Origin: Edaphochlamys debaryana | Taxonomy: Eukaryota > Chlorophyta > Chlorophyceae > Chlamydomonadales | NCBI GenBank assembly: GCA_016858145.1 | Contig: JAEHOE010000069.1 | Coordinates: forward strand, 248,001-312,000 | Direction: 5' to 3' | Length of the DNA stretch: 64,000 bases | Shown here: one piece after another, positions 13,601 through 23,662 of the stretch | Position numbering within the stretch: the stretch's first letter is position 1 | How the letters are laid out: every line of letters starts with the position of its first letter | The notes under the pieces: model-generated | The model's input: only the letters and a program-made list of their open reading frames with translations | What the model was told of the DNA's origin: nothing | The model's database searches: none | Made by a program: the position numbers and the translations under genes

Positions 13601-16509
13601 GGCCGCACGGCGGCGGCGGCAAGGGCGGCGGCGACAAGGACGACAAGGGTGAGGAGGCTGCCGCCGAACCCTCTGCTGCTTTTTCCGTGCTACTTTGTAC
13701 CCCAAACCGTGTGCGCGTTCCCAGCCCGCCGTACGGCCGCCGCACCCCCGGGTGCCTCGTCCCTTTCCACCGTTCCTCGACCCTCCACGTATAGCTGCAT
13801 AGTTCAAGCCTCCTGCCTGTCCCCGTCCCGTCTTCACCCACCCCCAGACAAGCTCCCCTTCCGCACCGGCTCCAACCTCGCCATCACCGCCCCCTACCTG
13901 GCGGCCGCCTGCGACACAGTGGACAAGGGCAGCCCGTACGGCCCGTACACAACCGCCAACCGCCGCGCCGCCATCGCGATCGCCGACGACGACGAGGCTG
14001 ACGCGGACGATCTGGAGGATGACGGGGCCGTCGACGGCGCGTACCCGTACGACGACGGCGGTGAGCAACATGGTTCACAGTTTCCATAGGTTTCCATAGG
14101 TGTGTTCAATCTTTAAGGTATTGTCCTTCCCATAACCATTGTTCTCAATTGGACTTATGGACTAACGTTACCGGTCTGGAGTTTGGTTACCTGACCCGTG
14201 TCGTCGTCGTCCCTTCGTCGCCCGGCCCCTACCGATATGAGGATGTGGATATTGGGCTCCGTCAGGACATCATGCTGGCCGCTGCCAACCCACCGCACCG
14301 AGCCCTACCGCCCCCCCCCCGCTTGCCCCCCCCCCCAGGCGGCGACGACGACCCCATGGTGTCCATGGTGTGGTGCAACGCCACCCTGCCCGACTCGGAC
14401 CCGGACGTCGACCCGCAGCCCCACGCCGACCCCACCCTCGCCACCGCCACTGCCACCGCGCGGCGCCTGCTGGGTGGCCTGCTGGGGCGCAAGGGGGCCG
14501 CCGCCGCCGTGGAGAACGTCGGTCGCAACAAGCAGTGGGACCTGGTGAGCGAGGGGCGCTACGCCTGGATCTTCTGGATCTCGGGAGGCTCTCAGCTTGA
14601 TCAACTGGATCTAGAACGTAGTAAGGGAGGCTCGGAAGGCTCGGATGATGCGCCAAGGGTGCCATGTGCAACCCCTCTTGCCCCTTGCCTCTCCACCGAG
14701 GACGGCTACTCCCCGCCCTCCTTCCCCTGCCCTCCTCCCCTCCCCCTCTGTCCCTAACCCCTAAGATCCACCCCTCCCCCCGCCCCTTCCCCCATCCCAC
14801 CCCCCAGGACGGCTACGTGCTCATGGCCACAGACTACTCCTCCCCCGACGTGTACTCGGGATCCGAGGTGTACCTAAAGAACCAGAACAAGCGCAAGTAC
14901 GTGCTGGGGAGGGGGGGCGAGTGGGTGTTTGAAGCTGATAAGCGGGAGAGCGTCGAGTTGTTAGTACGATTGCCGGAGAAGGTACACACCGCCACGAAGT
15001 CCATGATGGGTCCGGTGGTCCTCGGAAGAGGCGTTCGTTGAGGCGGGGGCGAGTGGGTGTGCGGGCGAGGCCGGCCCTGGCCCTGGCTTGCCCTTGTGCG
15101 CTCGATTCGCCAGGGCCGACCAAGACGGGCGAATATCCTATCTATCTACCGGCGCCGCTTCTCCCCGCTGCTCCAAGCGCCCTTGCATCGGTTTCCCCCC
15201 TTCTCATCCCTGCCCCCTCTACTGCCCCCCCCAACCACCCGTCCCCACAGGTTCTGCCGCATCCTGTCGGCCCACGACGCCCGGGCCGCCTCCCGCAAGG
15301 GCCGCCGCCTGCCCGCCGGCGCGCTGCTGTGCGACCAAATGACCAGCGACGCCCCCGGCACCCGCTTCGTGCTGGAGCTGCTGCCCGAGTGAGAGGGGGG
15401 GGGAAAGGGGGGGGCAGAGGGGAAGGGAGGGGGGAAGGGAAGGGGTAGAGGAGCCTAGGGGCGGCCGCTTCGTGCTGGAGCTGCGGCGGCGGACGATTGA
15501 GAGAGAGGGGGAAGGGCAGGGGGAGCTGCACAGGGGAGCACTCCACAGGGGGGGCCGAGGTGCGGCTTTGCACGGGCTGTGTTCAACTGGCTGAAGACAC
15601 GAGGGTTACTTGTGAGCTGGCGTGTGCACGTGACAGGCGTTGAGGAGGAGAGCAGCGGCCGTGCGAAGTGAAGGAGAGGTGTTTCTCTTCTCTAGGAGGC
15701 CAACCTTCCTTGCCGCCCCCCGCCCCCTGCCGCAGGCCCCACAAGGAGGCCGCGGAGGCCGATGCCGCCACGGACGGTGCGGCTGCCGTGGACGCCGGCA
15801 AGGGCAAGGCCGGTGACTACCCCAGCGGCGGCGGCGGCGACTACCCCAGCGGCGGCGGCGACTACCCCAGCGGCGGCGGCGGCAAGGGCAAGGGCAAGGG
15901 CGGCAAGAGCAAGAAAACGGTCCTCGTGCGCCTCCGGTCCGCGGACACTGACATGTGAGTGGCATGGGTACCGGTACGAGTATCGTACGAGTATCGTACG
16001 TGTACGGTGCGTGGAACGGTGGAAGCACTGGTACGAAGCCGGGTACTGAACTATGAGCACGGGTTACGGTATACTACCGGTACCCGAACCCGTTTACGGA
16101 TGGAGCTGAGACCCGTCCCTGTGCTTGGTCCCACGCTGCCCCGCCCTCGCTTCCGGCCCCCGCCCCAGGTTCTGCGCCCCCGAGCCCTCCCTCCGCGGCG
16201 CCCCCATTCTGTGCGACATGCGCCACCCCGACCCCTCCCGCCGGGAGCTGACCACCTTCAAGCTGGTGGGGCGGAGGGGGCGAGGGAGGGGGTGGCAGGG
16301 CTCATGGGGGAGGCACTGTGCCCAGGGGCTCATAGAGGGGGAGGCAGGTGCAAGGGCTGAGAATGAGGTCGGCACTCCCGGTGCTGCCACTCCCGCCCCC
16401 CAAAGCCTTGGTTATCTGTGTTGAGCCTGCCCTCCTTCCCCGCCTGTGGGCCCCCGCTCAGGTCGACGTGGCCCCCGGAGGCGACTGGCCCAGCGGCCCC
16501 GAGGCCTAA
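10650..16509 (+). CDS. Secreted protein with GDYPxGGG linkers and two sets of three Cys-containing beta-trefoil-like repeats
   Basis: I do not recognise a named family. Spliced product 698 residues. Exon 1 (10650-10722) encodes a signal peptide, MRLYGAGSPRACSAACVLAV and onward, with likely cleavage near residue 25. Exons: 10650-10722, 11013-11183, 11370-11423, 11659-11837, 12165-12254, 12582-12864, 13143-13195, 13465-13648, 13848-14060, 14339-14544, 14808-14896, 15251-15388, 15736-15954, 16169-16265, 16462-16509; all phases fit. Linkers of GDYP(H/S)GGG units occur at residues ~44-73, ~300-360 and ~600-623, and the chain ends GDWPSGPEA. Between them lie about six ~45-residue repeats of the type hydrophobic-x-L-(R/K)-x(4-6)-(F/Y)C-x(~15)-(V/L)(V/L)C (for example VFYLKSQRTNQFCAP, VYLKNQNKRKFCRIL, VRLRSADTDMFCAPEP), grouped 3+3. 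That suggests two fascin-like beta-trefoils (inference). Probable role: cell wall, matrix or medium. Confidence 0.75.
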
Positions 16510-16747
16510 GTGGCACCCCCTTGCCTTTGGTGGGGTTGGCAGCGGGTGGCGGCGAGAGGGCGAGCGAGCACGCACCAGCCTGTTCCTTGGAGTACCATGC
16601 AATGCATCCACCAGAATGGTTTCAGCGTGTCGGATGCTGAGCGTATCAAATGGTCTGGTCGTGTGAAGCGTCAGGGCGGCCCATCAAGTTGGTTGCTGTG
16701 TGTCTTTGCGTGCGCCGACGGAGGCCGGCCTCCGCTAGCCTCCTGTG

Positions 16748-16752
16748 TGTAA
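16748..16752 (+). terminator. Candidate TGTAA polyadenylation signal of the GDYP-repeat gene
   Basis: TGTAA, the usual poly(A) motif of volvocine algae, lies about 240 bases after the stop codon at 16509, on the coding strand. A single 5-base match has limited weight. Confidence 0.4.
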
Positions 16753-17799
16753 GGTACAGGTGTTGTAGCTGCAATGTCCACCATACATTGCTCCTTCCGG
16801 GATACCTTTGTAGGCATGTCGCCGAGGAGTCCTTGAGATGCCGCCCTGGACTTCCGGGGAAGGGTGTCGAGAAGCTTATGGGGGGCGTAGCAGGAGTGGC
16901 GTCTGTTTTGTCGGGTTAGGTGCGTGCTTACAGTCAGCAAACCATGTGCCATGTGTTTTGCATTGCTGTCTGTTGAGCTTATGCCATTCTTGGAAGTTGA
17001 CGTCTTGGTATCCCCGTGTTTGCCCCTCCGTTTGTTGCAAAGGATGCATCCCCTGGGTAGAGTGCCTGTCGGGCCTCACGCCGGGGCCTTGCTCTACTTG
17101 CTCCCTGTGCCGTAGTACGTATCCGTCCATTTTTGCCGTGCGGCGCGCTCCCGCTGCCGTATGCGTGCGCGTACATATCTAGAGAGTGGCAATCACTTGG
17201 TTGATGTCCGCTCTAGGAGACTGCAGTGGATGGAAGAACCGCCGCTCAAGGTGCTCGACTATTCGGCCCTGTACCTAGGGTGCCTGCGGTCTGGTGCCTT
17301 CATCTGCCTGTTGCTGCACCCGACGCCTCGGTAATAAACGGTGCGGGTTCGGCTGTCTTATTAATTCCCAATGCAGTTCTGTGGGCCACGCCAAGCAGCA
17401 CTCGAGCGGCAAGGCTACCCACCCAGGAGATGGGTAAATCCTCAGCACCACAGCCCCATTCAGTTGCGCCAGAACTACCCCCCTCGCTCATTGCTTTCAC
17501 AAGGTCAAGGTCCCCACTCCACGTCCACCCCACAGCTTAGCGCGGACACTACTGCAACACCCCAGCACGGTTACCGCCTCAAGCATTGTCCCCCGTGACG
17601 AGAGATTCAAGGTTAAGGATGGCTGCCCGGAGGCTGGGAAAGGGCCGAGCCCCCGTGGCCCCCGTGGGGGTCCAGTGTTCGAGTCTGGCTCCGTCGAGCC
17701 CTCAACTTTCTCCACCATCAGCCCACCACGGCACGCGGCCTCGCACTGGGCCATCAATCGTTTCCGATCTCAACCTGCACTACACGCTACTACACGCTA

Positions 17800-17804
17800 T
17801 TACA
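17800..17804 (-). terminator. Candidate TGTAA polyadenylation signal for O-fucosyltransferase-like gene A
   Basis: TTACA on the plus strand (TGTAA on the minus strand), about 435 bases beyond the stop codon at 18239. Position and motif fit a volvocine 3' end, but evidence is one short match. Confidence 0.3.
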
Positions 17805-18238
17805 GTGAATCCAGGAAACCATGAAGGATCAAGCCCATCACCGCCCTCGCTCGAGCAACCACATCTTACTCAGTCCGTTGCCTTCTGAACCTCTCCCTTA
17901 CTCATGAACCCATGCACGTCATGCATGCACCCACCCCTTACTCCACACTCGGTCATTCCGTTGCCCTCTGACCCTCCGCCCCTCACTCGTTATGCACCTG
18001 CTGTGCGCGCCCCGCCTCCCGCCCCTCCCCCGAAGCCCCCGCCCTCTCCACCCCCTGCACATGGCTGCCCACGTCGCTTCTCAAAGCCCTACCTCCTACA
18101 TCCTACACGCACCCTCTGCCTCCACCCTCCATCCTGCCTCCATCCACTGTCCACATGGCTGCGCACGTTGTTCATAAAAGCCCTCCCGCGCCGGCTCGCT
18201 CGCCGCATAGCAAAACACACACGAAGCCATCCGTAAAC

Positions 18239-21200
18239 CTACCGTGCCAGCTCTGTGTGCCTCTGCGCCCCCGACTTGGCTGCCCCCGGACCCTTCCGCG
18301 TCTCATCCATCACCCGCTCCTGGGCCACGAGCACCGAGATGGACGAGAGGTGCGTCCCGATGAACACGTTGGCGCGGCGACACACCTCCTGCTCCACCAT
18401 GGATAGCAGGCTGGTGCTCGCGTAGTGATCTCTCAAGGCCGGGGGCAGGTGATCGAGGTCCATGAAGTATAGCGTCGGCGCCGGCAGGGCCAGCCGCTTG
18501 CCATTTTCCTTATCCTTCGCGTCTGCTGCGGCCCAGTATCGCAATATCTCCCCGCGTACGGCGGTACGGATGCCGGGATGGGACATGACGAAGACGGGCA
18601 GAGCCGCAGAGGAGGACACCGCGGCCGCGGCGTGCTCCGACGCAGCACGCCGCACGCGCCGCACGATGTCCTGAATGAAGCTGGCTGAGGAGCATTTCTG
18701 CGTGGGTGCGAAGGAGATGGGCGAGAGGGAGCTCGCATGCGTGTGTGGGCTGACTGGGTATGGCGGGGTGCACGTTGGTGGGCATCGCAGGGAGCAGGAG
18801 AGCAGGTACCGGTAGGTATGGAGCGCGTGTTTCTAACCTCAGCCCTAGCTAGGAAGGACCGGGCAGTGTACGGCAGATCCAGCGGAGCCGCCGGCTCAGC
18901 CGGGTCAGCCTAGCTCTCCTCGAGCCCGTTGGCCGTGGACCCACCTTCTTGGCATCGCTCTTATCGAACGTTTTCATTGTCTTAAAGTAGTTTACGCACG
19001 AGTCGGGGTGGGGCCTTACGTGGAGGGCCACATAGAAGCCCGATGACTGCGACGCCAACTCGCGGCGGTGGGCTGTCGTGTTGCCCGCTGCTACAGCGGC
19101 CTCCTCCTCCTCCTCCACCTTCTCCTCCTGCTCCTCCTCCTCCTCCTCCACCTTCTCCTCCTGCTCCTCCTCCTCCTCCTCCTCGCCGCCTGCCAAAGTA
19201 GCCGAAGGCTGTGCTGACGGATGCTGACGTGGCGGGGACTGGGCGCCCGGCGGCGGGGCTGTGGGCGCTGGCGCCTCCACGGGCGGTGCCGTGCCGTTAA
19301 GCGGGGAGGTTGGCGCGGGGCTGGGGACCGCCGGAGACGCCGAAGCGGGAGGAGATAGGTCGGACTTTGGGGGAGGTCTGGTGCTGTTCGTGGCCCCAGA
19401 TGGCGGCAGGGGTGTGGCCCCAGATGGCGGCAGGGGTGTGGCCCCAGATGGCGGCAGGGGTGTGGCCCCAGATGGCGGCAGGGGTGTGGCCCCAGATGGC
19501 GGCAGGGGTGTGGCCCCAGATGGCGGCAGGGGTGTGGCCCCAGATGGCGGCAGGGGTGTGGCCCCAGATGGCGGCAGGGGTGTGGCCCCAGATGGCGGCA
19601 GGGGTGTGGCCCCAGATGGCGGCAGGGGTGTGGCCCCAGATGGCGGCAGGGGTGTGGCCCCAGATGGCGGCAGGGGTGTGGCCCCAGATGGCGGCAGGGG
19701 TGTGGCCCCAGATGGCGGCAGGGGTGTGGCCCCAGATGGCGGCAGGGGTGTGGCACCGGCAGCAGCTGTACGGGCCGTCGGGGGGCCTGGCGCCTCTACT
19801 GCTGCAGGGAGCGGTTCGGGAGCCGTGACGGCTGGCGTGGGAGGCACCGCCGCGTTGGGCGGAGGGGCAGTGGCGGCGGCGCCAGCGGCGGGGACGGGGC
19901 TCGGGGAAGGGGCGAGGGCCGCTGGGGTGGTGGCCACAGGCGGAAGCGGAGCTGCCCCCACAGCTGCAGGGGGCGGCCCGGGTTGAGCTTCCCCGGGTGC
20001 CCCCGCGGCAGGAGTCTGCCCGGAGGGGCCGGGGCTCGTCGCCGTGAAGCCTCCGCTCGGTGTGCCCCGCCCCTTCGTGATACGCATGACGTCCGTCAGG
20101 TAGCTCGCAGCCGCGTCCGTGATCAGCTTGGACTTCTTCAGCCTCAGCGAGACCTGCACGCAGGGTAGCGGGACACAGAACCAGTCAATGATAGACCAGG
20201 GACTCAGCTTGCGGGCTGAGGTCGGGCCCGACGTCGGGCCTCTCAGCAACCGCGTGGACCTGGGATGCATGAGGACTCGACTTATCATTCCTCTGAGCTT
20301 GCCTTGTGGAACGCGCGAAGGCAGGCGTCGCTGTTGTGGTGGGGCTCAAAGCGCGTGCGCATGACGGGAGCGACCCTGCAGTAGTTGTAGAGCGCCACCC
20401 AGGAGGGCTTCTTGACGGCGCTCTTGATGAGCCACTCCAGGCCCCGGCTGGTGCAGCTGGGTGGGGAGACGGGGAGGGCAGGGCACGAGGCAGGCCATTG
20501 TCGTGCTTGGGTGGGAGTCAGTCGTCCTGAACGAACAGCTCGGCCCTCGCATGGGCCTCGATCGGTGAGCAAGGCACTGTGGCCCCTACCAGGCCAGCAC
20601 ATGAACACAGCACTTCCCTCACCAACCTAAACCCTTCACAGGTGCATGCCATGCCTCCGAGGTACCCCTGCCCCGCTTCACAGTCCCGCAGCCCAGCTAG
20701 CACTCACTGGAAGCCGTTCTGCTCTTTGTACTCCTTGACCTTTGCCCCGGATATGGGAACCCCCGCCGCCTTGGCCTTGCCGTACGTGCTCTCCCGCCCC
20801 GGGGCCTTCGAAATGATCACTATCCGGTCTGGGCGCCTTACGGGCGGCGGGGGACCGCTATCCTCGTTGCCTTTGCGCGTGCGGTTGCCCCTGGCTTCGG
20901 GGTTGGCCAGGTACGGCATCCGGGCCGCCTCGTCGACGGTGAGGACGCGGACCAGGGACGAGAGCGCGGACCTGGAAGGCCGGGACGGCGGTTGGCGGTT
21001 GGCGGTTGGCGGTTGAGGTGGTCAGCACGGTGGGCCCACGCGCCCGGCCCCAGCACCCGTTGCACCTCTACCACCCTGGCCCAGCCGCAGGTTAGGCACA
21101 TGTTCCGTCCCCAAGAGCACGTCGAGCATTCCGTCCTCGGCTGCACATCGCTCATCCCATCCTCGGCTGCACAGACCCTCCACAAAGTAAGCCCCAAGAG

Positions 21201-22184
21201 AACCTACCTGTCCCACCCCATATCCCTATGCCCCAGCAGCCCCACCCCACCCCAAAGGGAACCTTGTCCCGGGGACCTGACCCAACCACGCCGCAAGCCA
21301 GATGCCGTACCGGTCGTAAATGAGGTCGAAGGGTATGAGCTTTGCGGTTGGTTGCCAGGTGCTCGCACCCTGGCCGTGCGAGGACTGGTTCAGGAGGGAG
21401 GGGTTTGACCGAGCGTGACCGTGGGTGTGGTTGTTCCCGATTGGCCCGCTCTTGCCCTTCCCTTCCGAGTAGTGCGGCCAGAAGCCGTAGACCACCACTG
21501 TCCAGTCGAGCACCATGGCGAGGGCCAGGGCCTCCTTCAGGGCAAGCACCTGCATGGGAGCAAAGGGAATCACGGTCATTCTAGAACCGTGTTTAGAAAC
21601 GTTGCCCAGATGTGATAGTCACGAGCAGGAACCGTAGGCGGCTGTCCGCAGGGCCCCCGGCTGGCGGCTCCCCAGGGTCTGACACGCTCGCCCGTCCCAC
21701 ACACAGAAGTCCACGGAGCTTGCCCATAACCCCTCTGCCAAGCTTGATGAGCTCTTGCCCACTTGTCCGCTCCACAACCGGCAGCAGGAGGGACTCCCGC
21801 ATAAACGGGATGCATCCACATTTACCAGGTCTCACACCCAATCGTCCCCAATCTGCACACCTGATTGCTCAAGCCATTGGGTAAGAGCGGAAGGACATAT
21901 CCGGGCTTATCTGAGCGCCGATAGCGGTCCAGCGACTCCGGTTGGCTGCCTCCGCCCAGCCAATGAGTTGTTGACTTGCCGTGTTTATATTTAGAGCCCG
22001 AATGCTTGCTTAGCGCTGAGGTGAAAAGCCCAGTAAAGCGGGGACCTCCGCCTGCCCCGCCGTGCTTTGCTAACGTGACGCGTAAGAGAAGGATGGAAGC
22101 AAGAACAATGGGTCCAAGCAACCATTGCGATGGGCGTCCTCTGCGACCAAGTGATTGTGCATCAAGTTGCGAGCCGAAGCGCAT
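18239..22184 (-). CDS. O-fucosyltransferase-like protein, tandem copy A (type II membrane)
   Basis: Predicted Golgi/secretory glycosyltransferase of the GDP-fucose protein O-fucosyltransferase type (Pfam O-FucT); donor and acceptor are not proven. Model 882 residues in six exons: 22184-21861, 21549-21311, 20971-20708, 20456-20303, 20153-18945, 18697-18239. Residues ~21-37 form one membrane anchor after a basic tail. The N-lobe start is LPLLPNGLSNQ (98-108) followed by a helix ALKEALALAMVLDWTVVVY and IPFDL. The C-lobe has FYVALHVRPHPDSC (~697-710), VFVMSHPGIR, and near the end VFIGTHLSSISVLVAQER, resembling the O-FucT sugar-nucleotide region. Exon 5 carries a disordered Pro/Ala insert with 15 identical ATPLPPSG units (~462-582) and two Glu-rich tracts. 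Intron 4 begins with GC rather than GT. First of three tandem paralogues. Confidence 0.8.
19390..19749 (-). repeat. 24-bp coding minisatellite, 15 identical units (ATPLPPSG)n
   Basis: Fifteen consecutive 24-base units without a visible mismatch encode the octapeptide ATPLPPSG on the minus strand, inside exon 5 of copy A. Perfect identity implies recent expansion or homogenisation; the unit number is likely polymorphic. The peptide is proline/serine rich and would be extended, and possibly hydroxyproline O-glycosylated in an alga. Confidence 0.95.
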
Positions 22185-23662
22185 CGGTGCACTGAGCTAG
22201 CCTCTCATACGCAGAGCGCAGTGATCATCAAGTGACTGGCTCGGTTTAGCTGGTGCTTCGGCCACTTGTCGGCCCGGTGTGTTTTGCCGTCCAAGGCACG
22301 GCTTCCTCAACCGCTTTGGCATGGCGGTTACCGTCGGGAAGTTTGTTGATAGTAGCCCAACTCTGCGTGGGCTGTGCGTGGGGCTGTCGTCTCCAGCGGT
22401 GGTCGGTCGGGGGCGTGTGGCGGGGTTGGGACGGGGGCGTGGGAGGCTGGGCGTCAAGACTTCGTGATTGCGGCCCAGAGCAGCCGCCTGCCTGCCTGCC
22501 TTGAGGATGCAGACAAGCACCTCGGCGACTCGGCACGCCGGGCCGTCAGAGCACCCCAGGGCGTCTCTCGGCCGGTGCTTTCTCAAGCCCGCCAGCCAGC
22601 CACTCCCGCGGCACATCATCGCACAACGCATGCATGTACGGAGTGTACGCCCCATCCCACGCGGCCCCTAGGATCCTCATTTACGAGGTCCTGCTACTGA
22701 CCCCTGCCCTCTCTCGTCGTTCCCATCCCCAGTTATCATCGTCATGTTGCACACGGCAGCCCCTGCTAGCACAGACCCCCCCCCCTGCCGCTACGTTGAT
22801 GTCTTCTAACCCCGCTGTTACACCCGCCCCATCGCCCCGCTTCCGCAAGAATTCTGCCCTCTCTTCTCCTGCTCATTCCAAGTTACCCAACGTTTCAACC
22901 GTCTTGTAATCATTTGTTGGTTGTGTTGAGGCGCTCCGTCTCCTGAGCGCTTTAATGGTGCGGGGACCGGGTTGGGTGAATTGGCGGCCCCAGGACTCTC
23001 GGAGACACAGGAAGGGGCGATGGGGAGCAAGGCTATCCAGCACTTCCGTGGTGGCACTCGCGTACCGTCCGTCCGTCATATTGCCTTCATGCGTGCGCCA
23101 CAACCATCCTCAGCTGTGTCGTTCAGCATCACGCCGGATGACCCCTTGGTGCAACCATGCGTGTCATCCCACAGCCACAACATGCCTAGCCCTCTCGGAT
23201 CTCGCAGTGATGTCTCTCTCAGGCGCTCTCCTTATACTCTCACCGGCCAGCTCATCCTTCCCTCCTGGCCAAACTCAAAATCCTAACGCAGTCTTGACGT
23301 AAAGCTGAGTGACTACCGGTATGATGATGCACGTGCCACCTCACCGCTTAGCGTCTCTGCAAGCACCCACCCCGCATCGGAAGTGATTCATGTTCAGCAG
23401 TCTCCAGTTCCCCGACGAGCGATTGATACCCTCTCGGCAGTCTGAGCTGCGCAGTTCGCGCTCATCCCAGCTCATAGATAGAAACCATGACGAGTACCCG
23501 CCCCCACATACGCACGTGACTTCAGCAACGATACTTGAGTCATTTCTCACTTATGCACCCTCATGCACGCCATGCCCCCCGCCCCACACTCACAGCACAC
23601 TCCACTCTCCACTCTCCACACTCGAAACAAAAACATAAGCGTGCACGTCGCTACTGAGAGCC
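22185..23662. other. Intergenic region between tandem copies A and B
   Basis: Contains the 5' flank of copy A (left) and the 3' flank of copy B (right). Short blocks around 22270-22350 (GTGTGTTTTGCC, then CAACCGCT and GGCAAG-like pieces) resemble the 5' flank of copy B at 27590-27650, so the duplication included promoter sequence. No extra gene seen. Confidence 0.5.

Larger units (their letters stand above)
16510..18238. other. Intergenic region between convergent genes
   Basis: This region holds the 3' untranslated regions of the GDYP-repeat gene (plus) and of O-fucosyltransferase-like gene A (minus). It is less GC-rich than the surrounding genes. From ~17.9 kb it carries short C-rich near-repeats (CACATGGCTGC at 18059 and 18151). 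No convincing exon or RNA gene was seen. Confidence 0.5.

Noticed and set aside
19390..19749. Regular 24-base repeat array as a CRISPR
   Set aside because: Units are directly adjacent without spacers and are coding; the genome is eukaryotic.
19261..19986. Plus-strand open frame of VAPDGGRG repeats
   Set aside because: It is the antisense reading of the ATPLPPSG array in copy A; the flanking minus-strand frame has the conserved enzyme blocks.
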